Shown: positions 20,421 through 32,038 of the stretch, piece after piece | Layout: the number at the start of each line of letters is the position of its first letter | How positions within the stretch are numbered: the stretch's first letter is position 1 | Source of the DNA: Telmatactis stephensoni | Taxonomy: Eukaryota > Cnidaria > Anthozoa > Actiniaria > Isophelliidae | Direction: 5' to 3' | Length of the DNA: 64,000 bases | Assembly (NCBI GenBank): GCA_029948255.1 | Contig: JALIZF010001868.1 | Span: 124,001 to 188,000, forward strand | The notes under the pieces: model-generated | Database searches by the model: none | Seen by the model: only the letters and a program-made list of their open reading frames with translations | Told to the model about the DNA's origin: nothing | Program-made: the position numbers and the translations under genes

Positions 20421-21458
20421 ACATGTTTGTGAGTTTGGTGCCAATGGCCAATTTTGTCCATGCATTTCTAACGAGTTTCGTCTTTCGACGTGTTGGCTGG
20501 AGACTGTATTTTTACGTAGTAATCTTTTCGCAGCCTCATGAAAATCGGAGAGAAAGAAAATGTAGATACAGGGACTGAGGCAGGAGTTGACTAAGGGGAG
20601 AATGATTATTAGTACGAATCTCAACGTCATGTAATCGATTAAGCATAGAAAGCTGTATTTTAAGAACTTGCCACCTTTCATATAGAGTATGACATTAATT
20701 GTGAGACCAACAGTAAACTGTAGTATATAGCAACACGAATAAAGTAGTAAAGAACACAGGACCATTCTAACTATGCTGACCATTCTTTTCTTTCGTAGTT
20801 CTCTTTGTCTCTCAGAAAGATTGGTTTCAATGGCTTGTGGTTGAGACAGCCTTTTTAAGGTAGCAAAGCTTAGTACGATAATTACAAAGTAGCAAGTTAT
20901 ACACAAAATGCCTTGGGTTAAATATACGATTGTGGCCTCCAAGCTATATGACGATAATACTAGTACTGGTGATGCAAAAGTCATTGCAACCAACCACGTA
21001 CAAACAAGTACTGCTACACGTTGTTTAAGGGTGTATGGTTGTGATCTCTGTACTCTTGTAGGCCTCGTAATTCGGAATCGCTCAATACTGATTACCAAGA
21101 GAGTAACAAGAGTAACACAAATAGAAGTAACTTTTAAACAGCCAATTGCTGCGTAAAAGTTTATATTCCGCCAGCTTGTCAATAGTGTCTCATCAATACA
21201 AGTCATAAGAACCACCAAAGTGTCTGACACGGACATGTTAACGATCAAATGGTGAAGATTCTTACGCACCGTGTATCTCACTGCAATGATAATGATAAAT
21301 ACGTTGTTTAAAATAGCGATTCCTCCAATGACTAGCAATACCACTACTTTAACAGTTTTTGTAATGTCCGAATCAGGTTGCAGGCCCTTGCAGTAGAATG
21401 AGTGGTTCTGATTCATGCTAGAATCGTTCATCATAGATGTAATGTTAGACTGATTCAT
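20394..21458 (-). CDS. Class A GPCR 2, single exon, 354 aa
   Basis: This intronless seven-TM protein starts at 21458 (MNQSNITSMMND) and is a close paralogue of GPCR-1 and GPCR-3. Landmarks are ILNN in TM1, NMSVSDTLVVLMT in TM2, SIERFRI at the end of TM3, a very short second extracellular loop without the usual cysteine, RELRKKRM before TM6, and NSCLSPCIYIFF in TM7. N-terminal NIT and NHS are possible glycosylation sites. The C-terminal tail is longer than in its paralogues (ERRNSLEMHG then NSQTCQTPGAPLK). In GPCR-3 the equivalent tail stops after NSQTH. The last six or seven residues come from a decayed MITE. The frame is otherwise intact, so the gene looks functional. Ligand unknown. Confidence 0.88.
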   Translation of the reverse strand: MNQSNITSMMNDSSMNQNHSFYCKGLQPDSDITKTVKVVVLLVIGGIAILNNVFIIIIAVRYTVRKNLHHLIVNMSVSDTLVVLMTCIDETLLTSWRNINFYAAIGCLKVTSICVTLVTLLVISIERFRITRPTRVQRSQPYTLKQRVAVLVCTWLVAMTFASPVLVLSSYSLEATIVYLTQGILCITCYFVIIVLSFATLKRLSQPQAIETNLSERQRELRKKRMVSIVRMVLCSLLLYSCCYILQFTVGLTINVILYMKGGKFLKYSFLCLIDYMTLRFVLIIILPLVNSCLSPCIYIFFLSDFHEAAKRLLRKNTVSSQHVERRNSLEMHGQNWPLAPNSQTCQTPGAPLK

Positions 21459-22041
21459 GGTTGTGAAGACAAGAGAGCTTGTTGAAGTGTCTTCAATTCT
21501 CTCAAAGACGAACTCAAGAGACCAAAGATTGCTGTAGATATATTTTATACAGTACTGACAGTGCTAATTAATGACAGAATAATTCATACTTGTGTCTCCC
21601 AGAAACTGTCTAATATAATTAGTATAGGTAATAATATACATGAAAAAATTCTGTCACACTGTGAACTCGACTAAAGTTTGAACACTAAAGTGATCGGTCA
21701 ATCGGCGAACAAACATCGATCAACTAATGTTTTCCAGCTTAAGAAAACTCTAAACTCTCTTATTTTTAAGGACCAAAAATGTTTTTTTCCCAAGGAATGT
21801 TGATCACATCAAAAATGAAATGATTAAAATTTTAAAAACTTACAGTTTTGACGCGAGCCAGTTCCATGTAGACTGACCGGACGATTTCTGAAGTCAAATC
21901 TTTACTGTAGCAAAATCTGTATTTATCTTTTCTCTTCTGTCCAAATGAGGATAAAACTGTATATATTTCCAGGTTTTCAAGCGCCAGCTTGCATTTTCCA
22001 AGAGAAAAACTTAGTCTGTTCATTTCGTACTGTGAATTTAT

Positions 22042-22497
22042 GGCCGCCTTTTGAATTGGGACAAACACACCAGAATTATTAGAAATTCCCATCACTTTGA
22101 CTCCCTGTAAGTCCGCTCTGGTTTGATGGATTTTCAAAATTTAAACTTTAATAAACAGCAGCTATAGATACCAGTTGTAGGACTGAAAATAAAAGCATGC
22201 AATGCAAGTGTTCTAACTAAGTTTTTTGAGACACCCTGTTTTTCACGAATGGTTCTAATAATTTCGAAAATTTGCGCGCCGAATGTTTCATTTGGAAAAC
22301 AAAACTTATTTTTTCTCAAAAAATATCTTTCTAATTTTCATCACAGTAAGAGTCCTAAAAAAGATCGACGCTAGCTATCTTTTCAAAAAATGCGAAATTT
22401 CGAAAATCCATCAAAAAAGAGCGGAGTTACAGGAAGTCAAAGTGATAGGAATTTCTAATAATTCTGGCGTGTTTGTCCCAATTCAAAATGGCGGCCG
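22042..22497. mobile_element. DNA transposon remnant with inverted arms of about 100 bp
   Basis: The left arm 22042-22145 (ggccgccttttgaattggga ... tttgatggattttcaaaatt) is mirrored by 22392-22497 (aaaatccatcaaaaaagagc ... cccaattcaaaatggcggcc). About 250 bp lie between them, with no transposase frame. It sits in the insertion that splits the 5' flank of GPCR-2. Confidence 0.75.
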
Positions 22498-22954
22498 AGA
22501 ACGTGAACTGGTCTCGCGGCTGAATCTGTATTTGTACCAAAAAGTAGCTTTGGGCTCTTTTTCCGCTTTGTAAAGGTGAAGTCTAGGCTTCTTCACTTGA
22601 AAAATGTTAGACTCCCAAATCGGAAAAAAGACTTTCTTTATAATCCAGTGAGGTAATAAACACAGATAACTCCAATTTACTGCACTAAATTTGTCAGAGC
22701 TTCACTTCACTTTGAACAATCGCTTTTGTTTGAATGGCGGGAAATTTGACAACGCGCGCCGTTTGAATGTAAAAACTCCCGCCAAAAATACTAGCGATAG
22801 TGAGTCAGAAATCCTCCAGTCGATCCGGACCGGCGTTAATTCTGGACCGGCTTTGTTGTCCGGCCCAGCACTGACACTTTTTCACGTTTCTTGGCTGTTT
22901 TCTCTCGATTTGTTTCGAGTAAAAAGGTTACAGTTGACATTGGTAAAAGATACA

Positions 22955-23220
22955 TACCACTTATTAGATGTTTTTTTGTGTATTACGGGCTCATATTTTA
23001 CGAGCGATGAGTAAAATGTCAGCCCGTAATACACAAGAAAATATCTAATATAGGATTTATTATATAACTGCTTCTTAGTTTCCTATTCTCCGATTGTTTT
23101 ATGTAAAATATGGCCAACCAGTTTTCAACTATGTAATACGGCATATAATACGGCCTCATATTTGCATCCTTATATGGTAAAATTACGTCATAGTTATATA
23201 ATAAAGCAAGTTCTTTCTAG
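22955..23220. mobile_element. MITE with internal palindrome, sister copy at 53268-53635
   Basis: taccacttattagatg opens an inner palindrome (gtgtattacgggctcat ... tcagcccgtaatacacaaga). This is followed by aggatttattatataactgc, which is mirrored by agttatataataaagc near 23195-23212. The 53-kb copy has the same order of parts. This is a compound inverted-repeat element. Confidence 0.7.
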
Positions 23221-23950
23221 AATAAACCGACTTTGGACATTTTTGTAAAGATAAAACGACGCAGATCCAGTACAAACATTCAACAGTGTTCAATAAACTG
23301 GCTAAAAAATAGTATGCTTACTATAATTTTCCTAGAATGTCATGTCATGTTTGCATGATCGAACAGTTGATGAGAAATTTGGTGAAATGAAGATGCATAT
23401 CCAAATAGTTGTATAAGCAAGTAAGTTTACAACAGATAACAAGTCATACATTACAATCAAACTCACCGAGACATCATACAAAATACGCCTCGGAAAATCA
23501 ATTATCCTTTCACATATTCTCTTCAAAAAGACTTGTTTTCTCCAGCCATGGTCTTCAAGTCCCACGTAGAATGGTACCAAAGTCATTGGAGACATTTTGA
23601 AAGAGTCTAGCTAGCTAGGTGTCAGCTTTAACACATTTCTTCCTTTTAAAATTCAGTGAAGACCATAAACTTTTAGGCGACGATCGAGCAACCAAACTCA
23701 ACAAATGTGCAAAAATGCTGTTTACAGTTCCAAAAAAATTGCTTCCAGCCCAATTACGACAGCTTGAAGTCAGCAATTTGAAGCAAAAGCTATTTTTCTG
23801 TCCTTTTTTCTGTCCTTCGTTTTAAAATCAGCTCAGTTCAATGCAAAAAGTCAGTTTGCTTTTTATCAAAGAAGCTGACAGAATTCCCGCCATTCGGTGT
23901 GCAGACGCGCGCGTCCGTTATGACAGAAAGCGCGGCTTAAACTATGTAGA
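23221..23950. other. Intergenic insertion material, nothing recognised
   Basis: The region lies between the MITE and the resumed far 5' flank of GPCR-2. Open frames at 23332-23595 and 23409-23825 overlap on opposite strands and show no domain. Confidence 0.45.
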
Positions 23951-24964
23951 GGGTAGGGAATGTAAATCAACATATACACACATCTCAAACATCAGCTTCC
24001 TATGGAATTAATTCTAAAAACAACTAGTATATTATTTGTGCTTTTCTTTTATTCGTCGGGAATTTTTTTCTTTCTATAAAAATGTTTCCTATTCTTTCCA
24101 TCTTACAAATCTACTAAAATAAAAGTTACTCGAAACACTTGACAATCAACTTGTATCAAGAAACCGCGGCTATATATATACTGTTGTGGTCTACCCTCAT
24201 GCTGACATAGTTGCTTTGACTACTGTCCGACAGTGTAACGTGTGATTAATGAAGGCTATTCACTTCACAGCTTTAGTTCTTATAAAAATTCTTTACTTGT
24301 TCCGTGTTTCGTCTTATGGCTCCATCAGTTTCAATAAAAACAGATGTAAAGAACTGTCAGTAAGCATAAAAAGGAGTTCATCGTTGAGTTTTAACAGCTA
24401 ACTTAGTTGGCTCACGCAGTTTCTTTGATAGCTACCTTTTCGCCATAAAAACAAATGTTCATCCGTTTTAAAGCTGTACATTGACATAATTTGAAGGACC
24501 ATATGCACTGATGATGGCAATTCAAAAAGAAATGTCAAGATGAAATAATTTATTATTGCACTCTGTCTTAAAGCTAGATGCTACCAAATTAAACAATTAC
24601 CTATTGTCCTACAATTGTAAATTTATAAAAGTAATAATATTCATCTTTCTCAATTATCCAGAAATCAACAGCTATTGTTAGTAAAAAAGCTACAATTTCC
24701 TGAATTACCGATTCATGCAGTTTCTACTTTTCCTTTAATATAGTACTGATAATAATCATGATACTAAACTGAACTTTGTTTTTCCAACTTAAACATTTTT
24801 CTTGAACTATAATGTTTTACTGCATGCAACCAAGAAAATCTATTTTCACTTTAAGTGAATATCAACTGTTCAGTGGAAACTACAATTTTCTGATGTTTTT
24901 TATCACGAGTTTTAGTTACAATTCAGGATTATTTTCAATTGTTTTCTCTCTATCTTGAAAAGCG

Positions 24965-25135
24965 CAATGGACAATTTGCACCAACAGGTCATGTGACCCC
25001 ATGTCTTAAGAAAATATCTAATCTTAAATTTGCTGTCATTTTTCTCTTATTCATCTTTTAAACTGAAAGTTCACACTGCACTTTTACTTCTATCAAGGAG
25101 CTCTTTCTATTTTTGGCATTCATTTTAACGGTTCT
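24965..25135. mobile_element. MITE relic, sister of 20235-20420
   Basis: This carries the same right-half phrases as the 20-kb relic (tctaatcttaaatttgctgt, gagctctttctatttttggc) at the same place relative to the receptor stop. The insertion therefore predates the duplication that gave GPCR-2 and GPCR-3. No match was seen beside GPCR-1. Confidence 0.75.
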
Positions 25136-25151
25136 GCTTGAGTTTGACATG

Positions 25152-26188
25152 TTAGTGAGTTTGTGAGTTTGTTACCAATGGTCCATTTCGTCCATGCATT
25201 TCTAACGAGTTTCGTCTTTCGACGTGTTGGTTGAAGACTGCATTTTTACAAAGTAATCTTTTTGCTGCGTCGTGAAAATCGGAGAGAAAGAAAATGTAGA
25301 TACACGGACTGAGGCAGGAGTTGAGTAAGGGAAGAATGATTATTAGTACGAATCTCAATGCAACGTCATGTAATCGATTAAGCATAGAAAGCTGTATTTT
25401 AAGAACTTGCCACCTTTCATATAGAGTATGACATTAATTGTGAGACCAACAGTAAATTGTAGTATATAGCAACACGAATAAAGTAGTAAAGAACACAGGA
25501 CCATTCTAACTATGCTGACCATTCTTTTCTTTCGTAGTTCTCTTTGTCTCTCAGGAAGATTGGTTTCAATGGCTCGTGGTTGATCAGACAGTCTTTTTAA
25601 GGTAACAATGCTTAGTACGATAATTACAAAGTAGCAAGTAATCCACAAAATACTTTGGGTTACAGATAGTATTGTGGCTTCCAAATATGATGACGATAAT
25701 ACTAATGGTGATGCCAAAGTCATTGCAACCAGCCACGTACAAACAAGTACTGCTACACGTTGTTTAAGGGTGTATGGTTGTGATCTCTCTACTCTTGTAG
25801 GCCTCGTAATTCGGAATCGCTCAATACTGATTACCAAGAGAGTAACAAGAGTTACACAAATAGAAGTAACTTTTAAACAGCCAATTGCTGCGTAAAAGTT
25901 CCGCCTGCTTGTCAATAGTGTCTCATCAATACAAGTCATCAGTACCACCAAAGTGTCTGACACGGACATGTTAACGATCAAATGGTGAAGATTCTTACGC
26001 ACCGTGTATCTCACTGCAATGATAATGATAAATACGTTGTTTAAAATAGCGATTCCTCCAATGACTAGCAATACCACTACTTTAACAGTTTTTGTAATGT
26101 CCGAATCAAGTTGCAAGCCCTTGCAGTAGAAGGAGCTCTGATTCATGTTAGAACCGTTCATCATAGATGTAACGTTAAACTGATTCAT
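25152..26188 (-). pseudogene. Class A GPCR 3, frameshifted in TM7
   Basis: The frame 26188-25355 (MNQFNVTSMMNG onward) is a close paralogue of GPCR-2 through TM6 and into TM7, then stops after DYMTLH. The correct continuation, with NSCLSPCIYIFF and the tail ending NSQTH, lies in another frame at 25385-25152. Compared with GPCR-2, where the plus strand reads aatctcaacgtcatg, this copy reads aatctcaatgcaacgtcatg, a 5-bp insertion near 25358-25363. As written, the product lacks the TM7 motif and C-tail and should be non-functional. The rest of the frame has no other stop, so the break is recent, polymorphic or an assembly error. Confidence 0.8.
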
Positions 26189-26347
26189 GGTTGTGAAGAT
26201 AACTTGTTGAAGTGTTTTCTCTCAAAGTCCGGAAAATTCAAGAAACTAAAGAGTACTGTAGATATATTCATACAGTACACTGCTAATTAATGACAGAATA
26301 ATTCATACTTGTGTCTCCCAGAAACTGTTTAATATTATTAAAACCGT

Positions 26348-27181
26348 AGGTGTTCCATTACAAATTAAACATGTGGACTTTTTTGAGTACGTAGTTCCTA
26401 TGTTAAGATCAAACACTAATAAATCCCTAACTAACGTAAAATGCTCTTTTTAGCTCCCGACTCGAGCTGTAATACAGTATCTTGAATTGAAATCCGAGGA
26501 TTAACAAAAAATATTTGATTTGATCGATTTTATTTTTTTGATTTTGCCGCAGTATTATGATCTTCATTAGTTGGTTTCATCAATTTCTATGGCTGTGCAC
26601 GATATAAAATATGCCTCCAATAAAGAATAATTAATGGCCTTTATTGCCTTTTTTATTCATCACATATTGATGACAGCTTGGTTTTTAATATTTTGCCTTC
26701 TTTTATGTCATGAATAGAAGTCTGGAGCTGTTCGAGATGAATGGAAGGTAATTGGTTTATTTCTTTTTTCCTTTCTCCTCTGTCTTCCACATCCAATATC
26801 AAGCTAAGAGAAGTTCAAAAGAAGTGTTTTAAACCCACCATTATTAATCATTATTTCCACAAAAAGCTTCATTTGCTCTTCGTGTAAATAACTAGTTACA
26901 TATGCAAATTTATGACCTGGAACATGATTAAGAACGCCGTGACACAGACATTCCTTCCCCTTTTTCCCCGTAGGGGGTGGGGCTGGGCAACGGCCTCTCA
27001 TAGGTTTCCACCGATCTACCCTCACGCTCCCCCGGTTTATCCCCAGAAACGCGTTTTCTCCATGCACACACGCAATTAATCATACTACAATTAGGCATTT
27101 TGTCCACATAAAGTGTTTAATTTTCTTCAAGAAAACGCAAAAAATATAGAAAATATAACATCTTCAAAAACTTAGTTTAGT
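26348..27181. other. Intergenic, nothing recognised
   Basis: The region is AT-rich with a GC-rich patch near 26950-27060 (tttccccgtagggggtgggg), similar in texture to the MITE at 12254 but without a mirrored arm. No coding frame is supported. Confidence 0.45.
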
Positions 27182-27335
27182 CAAGATACCATAATACTAG
27201 GACAGGGAAGACAGGGAAACTCGTGGATTGATGTCTGCGCGATGTGCTTGGCGCTTAAAGTTATTTTTAGTAACAGGAAGCACATCGCGCAAACATCAAT
27301 CCGCGAGTTTGGCTCTAAGTATTATAGGTATCTTG
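27182..27335. mobile_element. MITE family H, copy 1 (about 154 bp)
   Basis: The termini caagataccataatac and gtattataggtatcttg are inverted. Subterminal actcgtggattgatgtctgc and cgcgatgtgctt are mirrored by aagcacatcgcgc and aaacatcaatccgcgagt. Copies with the same plan lie at 43580-43686 and 49639-49921. Confidence 0.8.
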
Positions 27336-28219
27336 GGTTAGTACATGGATTTGTAGGTTGAGTAAAAGAAAAGCTACAGATATAAGGGTTCGGTTACTCA
27401 AAAGGATAGCACGTATACTACTTGTTGGACACTGAAATGTAGCGTACAAAATGAATGCATTTTCCAATAGCGTTATCCATATATAGGATAAGCGGATTTA
27501 TTCAGCGGATAGCGCTAGCCATCCTTTGTGAAACAGACAATTGTACTGAGAACCGTGGAGATTTTAAGGTCTATATATGCCAGATATGGCTATTCTTCTT
27601 TTGCATATTACGTCATAGATCACGTGGAAAATTTAAACTAAAATTTAATTTCGAATCCCATCACGTTTATTCTATCATATGTTTTAGAAAATTGTGATAT
27701 GGATTATTCTGTAGACTAATATTAAGATATTTTGATGGTCTCGAGTTTTTTTCGGGTCGAGTTGCATAGAAGCCAAGAATCTATGAGTTGTGTTACAAAA
27801 CGCGTCTAAAATCCCGTGGAAATCAATATATAATTGTGTCAAATCAAATTATTATTGTTTTTATATATCCTTAGAAGTGCTATCTGTAGTTAAATTAAGT
27901 GATATTTATATATCAACTTTATGCTTGAATTAACAACAGGTTGGAGGATATCGATATAGATAATTCATAGTCCCTCAATTTATTGAAAAGGGAAAAAAAA
28001 CTGACAAAAGGCCTATAAAGAACTGAGATGGACTGAGTCAGTCCAATATAACAGAAAAATAAAACCACATAAAATCCGCTCCAAAATAGACAAGACGATT
28101 GTTTAAGCGTTCAATCAATATCGCCTGGCTTTTGATTCTCCTCGGCTGCCGACCATGAACTGCATTTTACGATTTTCACTCGCGTTTAATTAGTCCAAGA
28201 AGATGGGCATACAAAATAC
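27336..28219. other. Intergenic, nothing recognised
   Basis: The region is AT-rich and shows no supported gene. A short tract near 27465-27540 with gcgttatccatatatagg and ggataagcg has local dyad character but no clear ends. Confidence 0.4.
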
Positions 28220-28500
28220 TCGAAATATTAGTCCTTCGAAGCCCAAAGGAATTTGCTAGTTAAAATTTGGCAGGAAATAAGATACCTGTAGTCTTTTTGT
28301 TGATTGTTTGACTCGTTATATGAAATTATACTCGTGTGTTTTCTAACCACCAGCAAATACAGTAACTCCAAGCCAACCTGCAATTGTGGGCTGTGATGAA
28401 ACGCCCAGATACGGGCTTTGATACTTTGCTTAGGAAGTGTGACTTTTGAATAACAAATTTGTCCATAATAATTCCAAACATTTTCAAATAGCACTATGTA
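28220..28500. repeat. Direct repeat, second copy at 29815-30110
   Basis: gaagcccaaaggaattt, gtagtctttttgttgattgt, gaaacgcccagatacgggct and aggaagtgtgacttttga occur in the same order and orientation at both sites. The second copy carries a small insertion (ccgcggaacgcc) near its start. Confidence 0.8.
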
Positions 28501-29011
28501 ATTTTTTTGATAATATCACAATATAATCATTCACTTTTGTTATTTCAGTTGTCTAATAGTTTTTCATCAGCTTGGCCCGGTTTCAGAAAACTTCATTAGC
28601 TCTAGTCCAGGAATTAAATGAATGCTAATTCAGAATTAAAACCAATGGTTTTCTTTTGAAGTTTATCCTGGATTAGTGTCGATAATAGGGTTTTTAGAAT
28701 CTTAAACATGCACCAGTGCCTTATTACTGCATGTTTCAAAATGAGTTTCAAAACTATAAAGTGAGAAGCAGACATATAAATGAATAAACTATAATGCGAC
28801 TTTAGTGATTATCAGGATAAAAGCAATGTTTTTTTGAAACTCAACTTACAACGAACTGTCGCAATTTTTCTTGCTGGACTGGGAGTTCGAGGGGAAGAAT
28901 TCTCTTGCTATATCGGTATAGTAGTCGTTTTCTGGATTTATGATTTTCCAGTACATTCAAAATAAAAATCGAAACAAAACAAAACAAACAGTCAAACAAA
29001 CACGGAAAAAA

Positions 29012-29112
29012 CAATGACAAAACACTTGAAATGACAAACACAATGACAAAACACTTGAAATGACAAACACAATGACAAAACACTTGAAATGACAAACACA
29101 ATGACAAAACCA
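29012..29112. repeat. 29-bp minisatellite, three and a half copies
   Basis: The unit caatgacaaaacacttgaaa plus tgacaaaca starts at 29012, 29041, 29070 and 29099 with no visible divergence. Phe/Cys-rich frames on the minus strand are artefacts. Confidence 0.9.
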
Positions 29113-29219
29113 GAGAGACGTAACTAAAGTAGTTTTAGTTTTGGAAAACATGGAAAGCAGTGATAATATAACTGTCTTGTGATGCTAAAATCTCGACCTT
29201 TCTTTCGACTATACATCTT

Positions 29220-29710
29220 TTTCACTTAACTTGATATTCCCCTTTTTTGGCGTTGGCTTCTCTCAGTGATCTCTTCTTTCTGGTCGCCACGTTTCGCGTA
29301 CGCGCGCCAAACAGCCACGCTTCAAGTACTTTTTACCAAAATTGTCTAAAAGACTAATAAAATAACTTTACAAGACTAATAACATAGCTGCTATTGTATT
29401 CAGTGTATATTTTACTTTTGTCTGAAGTAATTGTGGTGTTTATCGATCTGCTCTTTGATTGTCACGGTGATCATTAGTGACGCCAGTCCTTTTAGCAACG
29501 GAGCGCGCATGCGTAATTGGCTAGAAATGACAATGACACACAAGCACTATAATGTCGTTATTTGCAAATATACTAAAGGACTCAGATATTTTCACTGTAG
29601 TGCTTATTCAATGTTGTTCAAGAGATGGTCAAGACAGTAGCTACAATGACCTGTGAGCGTTCACTAGGCTGGCTTTTGATCTCGGTTGCCTTTTATGACG
29701 GACAATGAAA
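29220..29710 (+). repeat. Dispersed repeat family I, copy 1
   Basis: This copy contains ggtcgccacgtttcgcgtac, caaacagccacgcttcaagt, gcgcgcatgcgtaattggct, atgtcgttatttgcaaatat and gttgttcaagagatggtcaa. Two further copies lie at 30160-30740 (inverted) and 31225-31700 (direct), with a fragment at 31720-32160. The unit is about 500 bp; no coding frame is supported. Confidence 0.75.
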
Positions 29711-29814
29711 AAGAACTGTACTTTCTTAAAACGATCTTCATATGTGGTTAAAAGATGGACAAATAAAATACCCGGAATATATATAATGAATTGGAAATTG
29801 AAGGGGCATTAGTT

Positions 29815-30110
29815 AATTAGTCCTTAGAAGCCCAAAGGAATTTCTTAGTTAACAGCAGGAGATGAGTTACCGCGGAACGCCTTTACGTGTAGTCTTTTTG
29901 TTGATTGTTTGGCTCGTTATAAGAAATTATACTCGTGTGCTCTTCAACCACCAGCAGATACAGACGACCAGCAATAGAGGGTTGTGTTGAAACGCCCAGA
30001 TACGGGCTTTGATACTTGCTTAGGAAGTGTGACTTTTGAAAATTTGTCCATTACAAATTTCCAGACATTTTCAAATAGCACCATGCAAATGTTTTGATTT
30101 TATATGACCA
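29815..30110. repeat. Direct repeat, copy 2 of the 28220 element
   Basis: See 28220-28500 for the shared phrases. This copy lies between family I copies 1 and 2, so the two families are interleaved. Confidence 0.75.
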
Positions 30111-30159
30111 TCTTTTTTGATAACCGCAAGTGTAGATCGTTTAATATGTTAATATTCAT

Positions 30160-30740
30160 TGTCCGTCATAAAAGTCTAGGTTGAAAGCCAGTAGCCTTGT
30201 GAACACTCAAACGAGCGTCTTAGCTAATTCACAGGTCTGCATTGTAGCTGCTCTGTCTTGACCATCTCTTGAACAACATTGAATAAGCACTTTGAAAATA
30301 TCAGTCCTCTAGTATATTTGCAAATAACGACATTATAGTGCTTGTGTATCATTATCATTTCTAGCCAATCACGCATGCGCGCTCCGTTGCTAAAGGACAG
30401 GCGTCACTAATGATCACCGTGACAATCAAACAGTAAATCGTTACACGCCACCATTACTTAAAACAAAAGTAAAATACATATTGAATACAATAGCAACTTG
30501 TTATTAGTCCTTTGAAGTTGATTAATAATAAATAAACAACTTTTGTAAGGTCTAGAAGTACTTGTAGAGATTCCCTAGAGATTCTTCGGGTGTCGATTGC
30601 CAGCTTGAAGTGTGGCTGCTTGACGCGCGTACGAGAAACGTGGCGACCAAAGAGAAGAGACCATATGCCTTGAGAGAAGCTAACGCAGTTATTTTTTGGC
30701 GGCCAAAGTAAATCTTATTTAGTGAAATCAAAAAAAAGGT
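30160..30740 (-). repeat. Dispersed repeat family I, copy 2 (inverted)
   Basis: This reads as the reverse complement of 29220-29710: ttgaccatctcttgaacaac, agccaatcacgcatgcgcgc and ctgacgcgcgtacgagaaac. With copy 1 or copy 3 it forms a large inverted repeat. Confidence 0.75.
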
Positions 30741-31224
30741 CGAAATTTAGCATCACCAAACATCAGTTATATTATTATTTTCCTTTTCTTTTCTTCAAAA
30801 CTAAAGCTACTTTAGTTACGACTCGCTGGTTTTGTCATTGTTTTTCATATCAAGTGTTTGTTTTAATGTTTAATTGTTTTGTTTCGTTTCTTTTTGTTTG
30901 AATGTATACTAGTATAATTATAAATGTATAAAATAACTAGTATAACTGATATAGCAAGAGAAGCCTTCCTCCTCGAACACTCAGCCCAGCAAATTAAATT
31001 GCTGTTTGTCCAGTTTCAAGAAAATAAAATTGCTTTTATCCTGATAATGAAAAACGTTGCTTTATAGTATATTTATTTATGTTTCTGCTACTCACTTTAG
31101 TGTTGAAACTTATTTCTAAACAGTAATAAGGGTTTACGTTTCTGAATGCTCTATTAGCGCTAATCCAGTTAAGACCATTAATGTTAATCCTGGATTAGCA
31201 GGATTAATTCCTTGACAAAAGCTA

Positions 31225-31700
31225 CGTTTTCGCCACGTTTCTCGTACGTGCGCCAAACAGCCACACTTCAAGCTGGCGATCGACACCCGCAAAATCTCTA
31301 TAGAGAATTTCTATGAGTACTTCTTAAAGAAATTGTTTATTTATTATTAATCAACTTTAAAAGACTGAAAACTAGTTGCTATTGTATTCAGTGTGTATTT
31401 TACTTTTGTTTGAAGTAATAGTGGCGTGTAACGATTTACTGTTTGATTGTCACGGTGATCATTAGTGACGCCTGTCCCTTTAGCAACGGAGTGCGTATGC
31501 GTGATTGGCTATAGAAATGATAATGACACACATTGATAATGTCGTTATTTGCAAATATACTAGAGGACTGATATTTTCAAAGTGCTTATTCAATGTTGTT
31601 CAAGAGATGGTCAAGACAGAGCAGCTACAATGCAGACCTGTGAATTAGCTAAGACGCTACTGGCTTTCAACCTAGACTGGCTTTTGTGACAGACAATGAA
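31225..31700 (+). repeat. Dispersed repeat family I, copy 3
   Basis: This copy has the direct orientation of copy 1: cgccacgtttctcgtacg, caaacagccacacttcaagc, cacggtgatcattagtgacg and gttgttcaagagatggtcaa. Confidence 0.75.
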
Positions 31701-31776
31701 AATAATACATTTTAAACTGACCATCATGAGTGACGCCTATCCCTTTAGCTACTGAGCGCGCATACGTGATTGGCTA

Positions 31777-32038
31777 CAAAGTTAATAGAGTGGAATAGTT
31801 AGACAACCATTGTTCTATCTTTTTATTCACTTTTTCTAACCATGAAAGTGCACAAAACAAAAGCATTCCTACATATATTAGACAATCAGCCAATGAAAAC
31901 GTTTGGGTCAGTTCAATCAAACATAATAATTGACGGTAAAACAAAAAATTGTGCACTCTCAAAGCCCTACTCAACATCCATGTTTGCTCCATTGAATAGA
32001 ACAATGGGTTGCCTAACCATTCCACTCTATTAACTTTG
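31777..32038. mobile_element. Nested MITE, 262 bp, with 7-bp target duplication
   Basis: The termini caaagttaatagagtggaat and attccactctattaactttg are near-perfect inverted repeats. The 7-bp direct repeat ttggcta flanks the element at 31770-31776 and 32039-32045. The insertion interrupts a fragment of repeat family I: gtgattggcta on the left continues as caaac...acgacaca on the right. A 7-8 bp duplication fits the hAT superfamily. No transposase is visible. Confidence 0.85.

Larger units (their letters stand above)
19105..24210. repeat. Segmental duplication unit 2 (GPCR-2), enlarged by insertions
   Basis: This unit contains the 3' flank, GPCR-2, the near 5' flank (to about 21620) and the far 5' flank (about 23955-24210). 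About 2.3 kb of other material, including MITEs at 22042 and 22955, separates the near and far 5' flanks; these are adjoining in unit 1. Confidence 0.65.
24240..26347. repeat. Segmental duplication unit 3 (GPCR-3) with flanks
   Basis: The 3' flank (gctaccttttcgccataaaa at about 24434), MITE relic, receptor and near 5' flank (cttgtgtctcccagaaactg at about 26309) follow the same order as unit 1. Similarity to the other units ends near 26347. Confidence 0.75.
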
